This document shows positions 45,149 to 56,585 of a DNA stretch of 64,000 bases, one piece after another. Within the stretch, counting starts at the first letter, position 1; each line of letters begins with the position of its first letter. A model generated the notes under the pieces. It searched no databases, had not been told where the DNA came from, and saw only the letters and a program-made list of their open reading frames with translations. The DNA is from Chlorophyllum brunneum (taxonomy: Eukaryota; Basidiomycota; Agaricomycetes; Agaricales; Agaricaceae). Made by a program: the position numbers and the translations under genes. The DNA lies in the NCBI GenBank assembly GCA_963576785.1, contig OY756144.1:868001-932000 (forward strand), read 5' to 3'.

Positions 45149-45837
45149 GACTTGCAGCAAGTGAATTGTACAGCGGAGAAGCGTGCTGCATAGGTGTGGT
45201 AGGAGCGGTAACGTTGCCGAATCGAACCCCGACACGCGTCAGTCGCGTGCTTGCCTAATTCAACATTGATCCGTCCCGATGATGGTACATTCAATTTAGG
45301 CTCAGTATAGCAAGGGCTCCTCCACTTGTTTTGCTTGTTGGCCGTTCAAGCATTGGCGTGGGCACAAGTACGGCGCCCAAAAGTCTTTCGAGCTTAGGGT
45401 TCTTTGGTGGAAGTGGACCGAGCAGACTACTGTGCTCTTGGCGAACCAAGGCAGATACAGGACCAACGACTTGGTACGCGACAAGGAAAGTGGATTAATA
45501 ACACCCACCCTGGCGGTCTCTCAACAGCGCATCTTCTGTGCCCTTCTTTTTCGTCGTCGTCTTCATGGGACAGTGGCTCCAAGTCCTTTGCCCATGATGG
45601 CTCCAGCTCAGGCTCCATGCCCTTTCGTCGCTCCTTCCAGAGAAGCCATTTTAGTGACCCGATAATGCGAAAGATACATGGAACTGCGATGGATGGTCAC
45701 TTTAAGCACTCAGCGATTGAATGGTCAATGCAGCAAAATGACGTCACACGGCTTGTTTTGACTCCATGGCTCGTACTTCCTATCCCCCATTCTCTCCTAC
45801 ATCATCGAATACTTACAACGGCTAGTCTGATTATTCC
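45149..45837. other. divergent intergenic region
   Basis: About 690 bp between the start codons of the unknown membrane gene and the ArgRS copy. It should hold both promoters. The minus frame reading upstream of 45148 stays open to about 45294 but has no ATG. Confidence 0.35.
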
Positions 45838-47805
45838 ATGTCATCTCAATCGCTACCATTACCCACGGTGCCCGGGACAGACCCCACTCGGTGTATACTG
45901 GATTCCTACCGTATAGCTATTGCTCAGATTGTGGGTGATGCCCTGGGGTTGAAGGTTGAACAAATTTATCCGGGTGTGCAATATGGGAAGAAGGGAGTGG
46001 ATTTCACTGTCGCTTTGCCTAGGTTTCGGCTTCCGGGAGCTGTTGTGGACTTAGCGACAAAAGTCGTCGAAAAAGTGCGTGTTTACCGCACCCCAATCAC
46101 GTACGGTCACTTACTCATATACAATCAGTTAGTTCCAACCAAACGAATATGTCACATCTATTCGACAGGATAAAGCTTTCTTACATTTTATTTTGAACAC
46201 CAACAATGTCATCAAAGACGTCCTCATGCAAGTGGATATACTGGGTTCATTGTATGGCACGAATCAGGCAGGGAGCGGGAAGAGAGTCCTAATCGATATT
46301 CATCACCGAATATTGCAAAATCATTCCATGTAAGACATTTACGGAGTACAATTATCGGTGCCTTTTTGGCGAATTTATATAGGGCGTGTGGATGGGAGGT
46401 CGTTGGTTTGAATTATCTCGGGGATTGGGGTACCCAGGTATTTTTTGTCTTCGGCTCATAATATTGATGCATTCATCATCTAGTTTGGTCTCATTGCAGT
46501 CGGTTTCAAAAAATACAGGAACAGAGAACTTCTCGAACAAGACGCGATTAAGCACCTTTTCGACGTCTACGTCAAAATCAACAAAGAGGCCAAATCGGAT
46601 CCACAAGTCAAAATAGACGCTGCCTCATGGTTCCGCCGTATGGAAGACCATGAACCCGAGGCATTAGCAAACTTGCGTGTGTGGCGAGAATTGAGTGTGA
46701 GGAAATATGAAGGGGAGTATGATAGGTTGAATGTGCATTTTGACGTTTATACGGGGGAGAGTGAGGTTTCGCAAGGGAGTATGGACAGGGCATTGGAGAG
46801 GTTAGAGGAGATGGGGATGGTTGAGGAGAACGACGGTGCGAAGTTGGTTAATTTGGAACAGTGGAATTTGGGGAAGGCAGTGCTTAGGAAACGGGGTGAG
46901 CAGAGTTTTTTTCAAGGGTAGATGTGTATTGAGGGATTTGTAGATGGGGCGTCAATTTATCTTACCCGTGATATTGGTAGTGCGATTGAGCGTCAGGAAA
47001 AGTACAATCCAGATAAGGTCATTTATGTTGTTTCGTCGCAACAAGATCTACATCTCGCGCAGCTCTTCAAGGTCCTGGAGTTGATGGGATACCCATGGGC
47101 GAGGAATTTACTACATATCAATCATGGGCTCGTCCAGGGGATGAGCACAAGGAAGGGTACGGTGAAGTTTCTGGAGCAAGTTATCCAAGAAGCAACACAG
47201 AAAATGCACGGCAAAATGCTGAAAAATGACAAGAAGTATAGGGCGATTGAAGATCCTGAGACGACGAGTCGCGAGATTGGCATCACGGGAATCAAGATTC
47301 AAGATATGACTGCGAGGAGGTAGGTACCTGCGTGAAAAATTAATAGATGTATTGGACTAACAGGTGTTGTAGGAAGCACAATTATACATTCGACTGGGAA
47401 CGCATGTTCTCCATTAAAAGGGACACAGGGTCATATCTCCAGTACGCACACGTTCGTCTGGCATCTCTAGGTCGTCAAAATCCAAACCTACTGCAACAAC
47501 CACGCACAATCGAAATTCAAACCGATGCATTAGCAGAATACGCACAAGTTCGCGAAATTGTCATGTTATTAGGATCATATCCAGATGTGGTGTTGACCGC
47601 ATTGAAGACGCATGAACCAAGTGGGGTGGTGACGTTTTTGTTTAGGCTTGCACATGCGATTTCGAGTGCGTGGGAGGTAGTTATTGTGAAGGGGGAGAAA
47701 GATTTGCCGAAGGCAAAGGCGAAGATGTGGTTGTTTGAGTGTGCGAGGATTGTGTTGAGGCAGGGGATGCAGCTGTTGAGTATCAGGCCATTGGAGAGGA
47801 TGTAG
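45838..47805 (+). pseudogene. RRS1: cytosolic arginyl-tRNA synthetase copy, frameshifted and with damaged motifs
   Basis: Class I aminoacyl-tRNA synthetase that would charge tRNA-Arg. Exon 1 (ATG 45838) encodes the N-terminal tRNA-recognition part (MSSQSLPLPTVPGTDPTRCI). Exon 2 from 46133 reads [19 protein letters not shown] up to GKRVLID, then the frame shifts by one base at about 46295-46299: the conserved D-Y/F-S-S-P-N-I-A-K block continues only in another frame. The HIGH motif reads HVRH (46327-46338) instead of H-x-G-H. Further exons follow in frame: GDWGTQ, AASWFRRMEDHEPEALANLR, DGASIYLTRDIGSAIERQEK, IYVVSSQQDLHLAQLFKVLE, GLVQGMSTRKGTVKFLEQVI, EIGITGIKIQDMTARR and MFSIKRDTGSYLQYAHVRL, ending LLSIRPLERM. 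Several near-invariant residues are changed (see findings). Introns remain in place, so this is a decayed gene, not a retrocopy. A sequencing error alone would not explain the substitutions. Confidence 0.65.
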
Positions 47806-48558
47806 TTACTCTCCGATTATGGGTGTGTCTGCGCTGGCAGGAGTGGGTCCGAGGTGTGTTTCCTTGGCCGTTTGGGAGAGTAGTCAAAGTGATTATGGTT
47901 GTTAGTACATATATATGCTGAGAGAAGTTATGGACCTCCCACTGCTTTAGGCCACAGGAGCTCACCACAAGTCTCATTGAACGTTTGAAGCATTATTGAT
48001 ACTGGGTATGAGAGACAGAGGATGCAAAAGGCGAAGTTTTAAATCACTTTTTTGCAGCCAAAATATCTGAATTCGAAGACGCTCACTGGAGCCTTCTTGG
48101 ATGGCAATTTGACTAACCCCTCGTGGCAGCGTGGATTCAGTCGATAATTCCGGCATTATATATTTTGTTATTCTGTTCTGCTGCTCAAGGTGGGCTTTTG
48201 GTGGGGCTGGTTGTGTCTGTTTGTAAATGGTATCCGTCAACAACTGGCACACTTGAAATCTGATATAAACGCCCAGTACTCGAGCCACTATGATACGTCA
48301 CAAAATTATTATCCAATGGTTGCAGCAATTATTACTTGTTGGATGATAAACACGCGTCGAGTCCATCTTTAGCCTAGGGTCGATATAGTACATGTTATTC
48401 ATGCTAAATATTGGCATGGCCTGTTATACCGAATTACCGCCACTCGGCCGCCTTCAACCACTTTCATTTATTGTAAATACGTAGCTTTATACAACTGCCA
48501 CCTCAGCTCTCGCGTCTCCGTTACCTTCAAAATAAAATCGTGTCATCAGATGCCCGCA
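47806..48558. other. spacer between ArgRS and BTB copy 1
   Basis: About 750 bp between two stop codons. The part 48290-48360 resembles 50050-50160 (shared words such as TTATCCA-TGGTTGCA), so the BTB duplication extends beyond the coding part at this side. Confidence 0.5.
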
Positions 48559-49696
48559 TCAAAAACACATGAATCTGTGTGCAAGGCTTTTTACAAAAGT
48601 GGCCTGGAGATCCCGCTTCTGACTGAGATCCTCCGATCCTTCTTTACCCCAATCGGTCCCGTTCTTGTCGTTTCCCTTCATCTCCTCCAAAATAACACCG
48701 GGGTCATCTCTCTCTCCATCATGGAGATGATCATCATATTCAACACCAAAGATATTTGAAGATGATTTCGTCCGACGCCCTGCCTTTTTCGCCATATTCC
48801 GCTCAAGTCGGTGCCTTAAGAGCATCAGAGAATAGTAGCCGCAGGTCAGCCTAAGCCTGTGCATCTCCCTCAAACCGGACAGTTTGAGGAGCTTTGCATC
48901 GATGTCAGATCGAATATTTTTCGGGGGACACGGTGGCATCTCCTGAGACAATGCGTGAGACGGACCCTTTCTTCCAGACCGTAGCCTGCAAAAACGTATA
49001 GTACAACTCGGCTTGGAACTGACCACCTCCTGCACGCTCCGCGATCGGAAGGGTGGATTTCAGGGTCTCCAGCGGGTTATTTGATTTGTGGATCCTCGAG
49101 ATGATTGCCATCTGAATTTTCCTGGCTAATTCACTACGATTGGTCCGAGAGGCGATGGTTAAAAATCTCTCAAGATGGCCGAGAGAGACGGCGAGGAGAG
49201 CTGGTTCCTGCAAATTTTCACCCAGAAGTCCTACCACCCAACTCTCATGGTCGGCAAATTCGTACTTGTGGGTAATGTATACCAGCTTGAGGAGTCGCTC
49301 AACACTGCCTTTATGGGCGGTGCAAATTTCCTCAGGGCTTTGGGGTCATTGAGATATCTACTACTCACGATGCGTATAAGATCCAACACAACGCGCGAAA
49401 ACCCTCGACGAAGTCTGGGCAAACGATGGGGTTCTCATCCGATGAACCCTCTTTTGGGCCCTCCGTCGTGACAGTCTCCAACGAGAGCATGGTTTTGAAC
49501 ACAGGTGAATGTCTTTCGAACAGGAAACGGTGGACCTGATCATCGTGTCGGTCAAGATCGGTCAACTCATATTGTTCAAGATACCTTGAACAACCAGTTG
49601 TTGACCAGAAAGGTAGTATCGCCGTCTTCAAAATAAAAATTCACTGTCACGTCTGGGGGTACCAGGAGCCTGATCAGCAAGACTCTGGCACCGCAT
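48559..49696 (-). pseudogene. BTB/POZ domain protein, tandem copy 1 (frameshifted)
   Basis: Close relative of the gene at 50298-51448. Matching parts: YFEDGDTTFLVNNWLFK, then after an intron VHRFLFERHSPVFKTMLSLE, DENPIVCPDFVEGFRALCWI, TAHKGSVERLLKLVYITHKY, ESWVVGLLGENLQEPALLAV and RAGGGQFQAELYYTFLQAT. Two one-base insertions break the frame relative to the other copy. One is at about 49636 just before YFEDGD. The other is at about 48920-48935, where CCCCCGAAAAATATT replaces the shorter run of the partner. The second could be bypassed by splicing a 37-nt GT..AG segment (about 48944-48980), which restores frame but removes conserved residues. The original start codon is also not conserved; an upstream ATG at 49696 is the nearest. 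Most likely a decaying duplicate. Confidence 0.65.
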
Positions 49697-50297
49697 GACA
49701 GAGCAGAACATTAAACATTTGGTCTCCCACCGCCAATACACATATAGTCAGTCACACAGATTTGCCGACGCAGATCGCGTGCCTCGAGCTCAACCGACCT
49801 CCGACATATCCCCTACCTCGAATGGTTCCAAATCTCGTTCAGGACCACGCTGATGGAACACTGCAAGACACAGTCAAGAGCAACATAAATCTCGGAGGGT
49901 GGAAGTAAGTACGTGCCTGCTTTACACCATTCCTCATGCACCAAATGGATATTTTATGCGTATGGTGTCATTTTGCATCCAAGATTCTTGGGCGGCATGC
50001 GTAATCCCCTTCTCGCGTGGGAGTTCATCAGAGCCACTACCATGTTGGATGGTCAGTTACACAAATATTATCCATTGGTTGCAACCATTACATGCAGTAC
50101 GACTATTGCTCTGGACAAAGAATATATATAGAACCATCGACGGGTTGGTGTACAGCATCTGTCGACCGTAGGATCATAAAGAAATGAAAAAAGAAGAAAA
50201 AAGAAACATAGAAACGGAAAAGCTCTACTTGCTGGGCTCCGGGTACTTAAATGCCTGATACTATCTAAAGACAATCGTACCGTACCCGGTGTCCACA
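49697..50297. other. spacer between the BTB tandem copies
   Basis: About 600 bp. The right part (about 50050-50297) resembles the 3' flank of BTB copy 1 and marks the far end of the duplicated unit. No gene seen. Confidence 0.45.
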
Positions 50298-51448
50298 TCA
50301 ACACATGAATCTACCTGCAAGGCTTTCTACAAAAGCGGCCTTGAGATCCCTCCGCTCCTGACTGGACCGAGTCTGATTGGTTCTCGTATTAAATGGGTTC
50401 GCTTCCTTCCCGGTTCCTGTATCTGGCTGCGTCTCCAGAAATACTCCGGGGTCATCTCTCTGTCCATCAGGGGCAGAAACAAGTGTTGTCATCCAATCTT
50501 GGTGTCCAAAGCTCTGGTTTGCGGGCGGCTCTACTACGTCCTGCTGAAGTCGGTACCTCAAACACATCAGGGAATGATACCCGCAGGACAACCTAAGTCT
50601 TTGCGTCTCGGTTAATCCGGACAAACCAAGGAGCGCTCCGTCGATATCAGATCGAATATTTTGTAGAGACACTCGAGTCCTTCTTGTGTTGACAAATCGC
50701 GAGGTAGAGCCTTTCTTCCAAACTGTAGCCTGCAAAAATGCATAGTATAGCTCAGCTTGGAATCGACCACTCCCTGCACGTTCCGCAACTGGAAGAGTGA
50801 TTTTCAGGGCCTCCAGTGGGTTAATTGATTGCTGAACCCTAAAGACCATGGCGTTCTGAACTTTGCGAGCTAATTCAAGACGATTGGACTGAGAGGCGAT
50901 GACTAAAAACCTTTCAAGATGGTCGTGAGAGATGGCGAGGAGAGCGGGTTCATTTAGCTTATCGCCCAGGAGTCCTACTACCCAACTTTCGTAGTCGGCG
51001 AACTCGTACTTGTCGGTGATAACTGCCAGTTCGAGGAGTCGGTTGATGTTACCTTGATGGGCGGTACAAATTTCCTGAGGACTTTTTGGTGTATTGAGCC
51101 TCCTTCTAGACAGGTATTAGAGATATCTGCTGCTTACGACGCGTATAAGATCCAACACAATGCGCGGAAGCCCTCAACAGAGTCCGGGCACCTGATGGGG
51201 TTCTCGTCGGATGAGCCCTCTTTCGGGCCCCCTGTGGAGACCTTCTCCAGTGAGAGCATGGTTTTGAACACCGGTGAACGTCTCGCGAAAAGAAAACGGT
51301 GGATCTATTCATCGTCTTAATCAAGACCCATCAATTTCTGGGTATTGAATACCTTGAACAACCAGTTTTCGACCAGAAAGATGGTATCGCCGTCTTCAAA
51401 ATAATAATCACTGTCGCGTACAGGATTAGCAGGAGTTTCGCTATCCAT
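50298..51448 (-). CDS. BTB/POZ domain protein, tandem copy 2
   Basis: Three-exon gene. Start ATG at 51448: MDSETPANPVRDSDYYFEDG, DTIFLVENWLFK; the next exon begins IHRFLFARRSPVFKTMLSLE; a third exon reads PQEICTAHQGNINRLLELAV. The order D-x-x-Y-Y-F-E-D-G-D, F-K-V/I-H-R-F-L-F-x-R-x-S-P-V-F-K-x-M-L and F-x-A-L-C-W-I-L-Y-A is the usual BTB/POZ fold (about residues 15-110) of the big fungal BTB family, a dimerisation module often linked to Cul3 ligases or transcription. The remainder is helical: LERFLVIASQSNRLELARKV, LKITLPVAERAGSGRFQAEL. The tail is polar with a stop at 50298. No disruption is seen. The target is unknown. Confidence 0.85.
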
Positions 51449-52558
51449 GGCGTAAGAAGATTCAAGGGGGATGTGAGTCTTCGATGATAGAGGAAGGGCG
51501 TGGAATAAAGTTCGATCACTCCACGCCACTCTCGAGATAATAATTCTACAAAAACTAACAATGGGAAAAACAAGATAATGGTTTCCGAGCAAAGAGGGTG
51601 GTGTAAGATCCGAGTATGTGCGCGGAAAGACACGAGCCAATAATTTAAAGTAATTGAATGATGGTGCTGTTTGGTACGCTCAACCGATGCCGACGTCCGG
51701 TTCACCAACCAGAAGTTCTCTAGCCATGTTCTGCAATAAGACAGTAGCAGCAATCGATCGAGTAAAAAAGAAAAGAACATTCACTATTGTCATATCAAAT
51801 GGCCATTCAATAAACACACAACGCTCTCAAGTTAATAACCACTCCAAACACCCAATGATGTTAAACAACATAAATAACATTGATTACTTGCAAACAAAAA
51901 CAAAAAAGTACACAGGGGCGTGTGATTGCTACTTGCTATGGACCACAAAAAGTATACAAGTAAAACAGTCCAAAAAAAAATAAAACTACCAACAAGGAAA
52001 AACCAATAGTGCACTACGACGATCCCAAATGAACCAACGAGTACACCATTCCAAAAGAGAGTAAGATACTAATTTATTAGAGGTGCTGCCGTATGCATAT
52101 GGAAGGAGGGAGGAATAATAACTGATGAGATTGGATGGTGTATGTCGGCCCCTAGAATCATAAAAGAAAGGAAACAGAGAAGCGGAAAGGAGAGTGGTTA
52201 TATCAAAGAGAGTACAGAGAGAAAGGCAAAAAAGAAAGAATAGACAAAAGAACGTTTTGTTTTATCAAAGGAGTGGTGCCGTATATATATACGAGAGAGA
52301 GAGAAAGAGGGGGAGACGGGGATATCCCAGCCCCGTCCGTGAATGCATGAGAGAGACCTGTCAAACATAGGATGCATAAAAAATGCATAACGGCAGCAAG
52401 CGATACTTTTCAGGAGGACCAAAGTCCTCGGTAATAGAGCGAGACTTTTAATACAACCTAATAACGTTTGTGTTAGCCCAAAACACGAGGCGAACAAGTA
52501 AAGCTCACATTGCGAACAACAACAGGTCGCCCCAGAAGAGGGAAAAAAAACGAAAGGA
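51449..52558. other. intergenic region with simple-sequence tracts
   Basis: About 1.1 kb. It includes the BTB copy 2 promoter, A-rich tracts (51760-51990) and a GA-rich tract at about 52291-52316 next to a TATATATAT run. The last 300 bp are probably the 3' UTR of the next minus-strand gene. No gene. Confidence 0.4.
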
Positions 52559-55500
52559 TCAGCCCCGGGTCCAAATATCCGTCACAGCCCGTCTCCGCTC
52601 TTTCTTCCCCGAACCACCCCCACTAACAGTGGCAGCAGCAACTACGCTCCTATCCCCCACATTCACGCTCAAATCTACCACTCCTCCACCACGACCATCA
52701 CCATCGATATCACCACCACCATTGGTACTATCCAACGACGTCCTAGCACCACCAACTCTCGACCCCAAAGTCTTTCTCCTCGTGTCTCTCTCCGATTCAG
52801 GCGTTACCATCGAACCACTCCTCTTTCCACTCTTATTTACCTCACCACCACTCCCATCCCCACCCTCGGCAACAACACCAGCACTCTCACTCTCCAATCT
52901 CTTTCTATACCCTTCCAATTGTTGTTGTAATCCCGATAGTATACCCTCCGGTCTTGAAAACGTCGGTTTCGTTGATGTAGAGTACAACGACGATCCACTG
53001 GAATTTCCACCACCGTTACCACCACCACGAGGTCCACTATTACCGCTGTCAGTCCTAGCCATAGGACCACTATCAAGCGTCACAGCAGTCGTTGCTCCAC
53101 TCGGTGCTGTCATAAATCCCGAAGAATGAGGGCCCGAGGAGGATGTCGTCGTACTGCTTGCAGTTGAATTCGCGTTCGAAGTGACTGCCCGAATGGTAGC
53201 AATAGATGCAATTGAGATTTTTCTTCTTTCGTGGCGACTCTTCTCACCTCCATCCGCACCTCCACCACCGGGAGTAGAAATCGTTATGTTTCTTCGTAAA
53301 GGCGAATCATAGTTGTGTCCTCCTTGGTGTGGTGGAAGTGTCACAGTTCTACTCCTCTCCAATGTCACCTCTTGCGCCGTCTGAAGTGGACTCCGTTGCA
53401 TTTGTTGTTGAGTAGGAACACTCAACTCTCCACCACGATCAAACACTCTCGTTCTCGATGCTGGTGTCGGTGAAGGATCATACCCCCCATCACCAACCAA
53501 AGCCATCTCCCTTTGTTGACTTGGAGCATACAATCTCCTCGTTACCGCCGGTGGAATATTAACTTTTGGTAATCCAAGTCCTCCACTGAAACCAGGCGAA
53601 GCAGTTTCCAATCGATCCAATTCCCTAACGGCTTGAAAAGCAGGTGAAGCTCTCGCGAGCGGACTATCCGGTCTCACTCCTGCTAATCTTCTCAGTGCTT
53701 CTTCACGGCTCCCCCCTCCTCCTCCTCCTCCACCACCACCAGTGCTCACACTCGCACCACTCGACCCACCACCTCCACCACTTGGTGTAGGTTCCCAAGA
53801 TCTCCTTGACTCTCGAGTAAAATCTGGACTGACACCACCGCGTACTCTTACATCCTCTTCTCCCAAACTTATACTCCTTCCATGGACAACTGGACTGCTT
53901 CTCGGCGTTCCACCAAACGCACTCCCAGCCTCTGAACCATACTGACTCCCTCCACCATATTGTAAATTCACATACTCCTTCATCACTCTCCCAACCCCGA
54001 GCAATAAACCCGTCACAGCTCTAACAAGGTCATCACTCGCTCTCAATCCTTCTCTATACTCCCCGCCCACCCTTCTCCATACGTCCACCAAAGAAGAGCT
54101 TTGGGGTCCGGGATTGTTGGTATTGTAGTCACATTCGACTTCGGCTTCGATTTGTGCATCGAGAGCACGGCTGTTCCCAGATCTGAGCATAGAATTAAGA
54201 CGTTCCGCGTTAACGACGAGGATTTGTGCATTTCGAGTGAGCATTTCCGCGTGATTCGCGCCTGCTGAGCCGAGCATCGGAGTGAGTTTGTGTAGTTGTG
54301 ATTCGAACATGCCAAGACTGTCGACCATGAGCTTGGCATGTTCAGAATGCGATAGTGAATTCTGAGATTGATGCTGTGATTGGGACCCGGTTCGGCGGGA
54401 AGTAGTAGCAAATGGACTGGAATATCGATTGTCTCTTTCCCCGCGTTCACGTACGGTGGAAGAGGAATATGGTGTGGGAGTCGGAGAAGGAGTGGCAGCG
54501 CTGGTGGCAAGTGTACTCCCCGTATGATGTCTCGCAATCACAGATCCAGCTCTGTCCCTTTCCAATTCCCTCTCCTTTCTCCCCAATTCCCTCTCCCTTT
54601 CCATTAGACTCTGTTCTCTCCTCGACAAGGACTCTTCTCTTGATGTCAATATCCCATATGTACTCTTGTATGCCCTCGACTCTCTTCTCCCACCCCTGCC
54701 TTCATCATCGTCTTCTTCAGAATCTGATTGCAATGCACTCATCCGGGAGTGTCGGGATCGGGAAGTATAGCTATAATCCGCCATGGAGGTGGAGGCTCTT
54801 GGGGGGAGAGTTCTTGAAGCAGAGTCAAGAACAGATCTTCGATGTCTAGCGAGCGATTCCGTAGTCTCCGGACTCCACCCTACTCTTGGCGACTCTTTAA
54901 ATACGTCAGGAGATTGAGTAGTAGAGTCGACGCGTCGACTACGACCAGAACTTCCCGAAACTAGACTCATTCGATCTAGTTCTCGTTCGGTAGTGGCTCT
55001 ATCCCTTTCACGTTCTCGTAATGTCGCGACGACGCCTACTCTCCTACTCAGCCCCGCAGCTCTCAAACCTTCGCCAACCAAACTCCGTCCACTAGGTCCG
55101 CCTAGAGCGCTCTCGGCACTGCCAGCTCTAAGCGTTTGTCTACGTTCTCTCTGTGCAGCGGAGTGCCGACCGACTGTATTTGATCGGGAGAGGATTGTGG
55201 ATGAATTATCAGTGGGATTATGCGTGCTTTTTGTTGATGAAGCGGGAGTGGCGGGTGTGGCTGAAGAGGATGACGGTGTAGAAGTTGAAGGGTCAGTGGA
55301 GGTGTTGATGGGTGTTATATGCGCTCGAGGGAGGTCTCGAATGGAGTATGATGGAGAGCTGCGGTAGTCGTCGCTGAGACGAGAGGTGCGCAAGACTGAC
55401 CTGCGACCGAGAGTGGTGCTGGTCATGGCAGGAGAGGAAGAGTGAGCTGCGGTGGATGAGGAAGCGGTGGCAGGTGTTTGGGGCGGTGGTGGCTCTGTTG

Positions 55501-56465
55501 TGGACTGGGATGCCATTTATTCCTGGTCTTTTGCTAAACAAAAAATAAAAAGCTCACCTCATCCGTGGAGCCCTCGCGGAATTCACGAGGCAGCGCACTG
55601 CGGCGCCGTGTACCCGTAAGAGGTGTTTTCTTGAGGCTGTTGAGACTGACGGTGGGTGCACGACGGTCATCGTTCGAGTCTCGTATTCGATCTCTGGCTG
55701 TCCCCACTTGATATCGTTCACCATCTCTTCCCATTGGATTGTCGTAAAAACCATTTTCGTCGTCAGAATTATCGTCATAAGCGTTGGTTGCGAGAGACAC
55801 TCGTTTTCGTCGTCTTGTCGGAGAGTTAGTGCCAGCCTGGGCCCGGGCCCTGTGAGGGGACGTAGGCGCGGAGGAGAGTCGTACACGGTTCGTTGAGCCG
55901 GAGGATGTTGTGGACGTCGAGTTGAAAACAGAACTGTCGCCTTCGCGCTCCGTCTCTGAGCCCGAGAGAACCTGAGAGGGATCAGGCATCGAGTGTCGCT
56001 GGTTGCGAGAAGAGGACGACGACGACGGCGATGCTCTTCCAAGCCTCTCAGAGGCCATCTTGTCCAGTTGCTGTGCAAAATGCTCGGTCAAAATCAGCCA
56101 AAAAAATTGAGAATACACACGATTCTGTTGCGTTGTGCGAGGATGCGAGCACGGTGGAGGACAGCGTCTGTGGGAGTGACTTTGAGCCTCATGGTCTGTT
56201 CGTCGTCGTCGCCATCGAGCTCGCTGTGTCTGCTGCTGGTGGCCGTGTTGTCCATGGGGAGGCGGCGGGCGATGGTGGCGGGGTCGCCGGTGCTGCCGCT
56301 GCCGGTTGAGTTGGTCGCTGGGGGCGAGGGGAGGCCGGAGCCCACGGAGCTGGCGGGGCTGAGGGGCTCTCCGGCGGGGGAGGGGCTGGTGGCGGGCTGG
56401 GTGCCGATGTAGATGGCGGAGAGCGGACGCTGGGAGTCTCGCCGGAGTGTCGGCCGTGGCGGCAT
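52559..56465 (-). CDS. large low-complexity / coiled-coil protein, function unknown
   Basis: Three exons (56465-56121, 56070-55558, 55504-52559), all phase 0, total 1267 residues. The first intron (50 nt) joins ..HRARILAQRNRI to QLDKMASERLGRA; the second (53 nt) joins ..PREFREGSTDE to STTEPPPPQTP. This removes an apparent start MASQ that is only intron sequence. The protein is Ser, Arg and Gly rich. One strongly charged helix stands out (EESLSRREQSLMERERELGR, KERELERDR), a likely coiled coil at about residue 575-610. A second ordered part follows: EHAKLMVDSLGMFESQLHKL, ANHAEMLTRNAQILVVNAER, DDLVRAVTGLLLGVGRVMKE. A poly-Gly run lies near 53720-53770. I do not recognise a family; a scaffold role in cytoskeleton or polarity is a guess. 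Confidence 0.85.
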
Positions 56466-56585
56466 CGGGGGACACTGGCAACCCAGCGCACACCCGACAG
56501 CGACGAGGGGCAGTCACGTGCCCGAGGGACCGGATATGGCAAGGGGTGCAGTACTTAATGACACAGGCACGGCTGAGCTGCAAAC
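56466..56585. promoter_or_regulatory. 120-bp bidirectional promoter with a CACGTG box
   Basis: The start codons of the 1267-residue gene (-, 56465) and the NTF2-like gene (+, 56586) are only 120 bp apart, so both promoters must lie here. The palindrome CACGTG sits at 56515-56520 in the middle (context GTCACGTG). This is the core site of bHLH factors such as Cbf1-type regulators. Whether it is used is inference. Confidence 0.6.

Noticed and set aside
45190..45235. GGGGTTCGATTCGG on the minus strand, tRNA-like
   Set aside because: The T-stem has mismatches and there is no cloverleaf.
55504..56070. A separate small gene ending ..STDEVSFLFFV
   Set aside because: The VSFLFFV end is intron sequence; splicing over 53 nt continues into the 982-codon exon.
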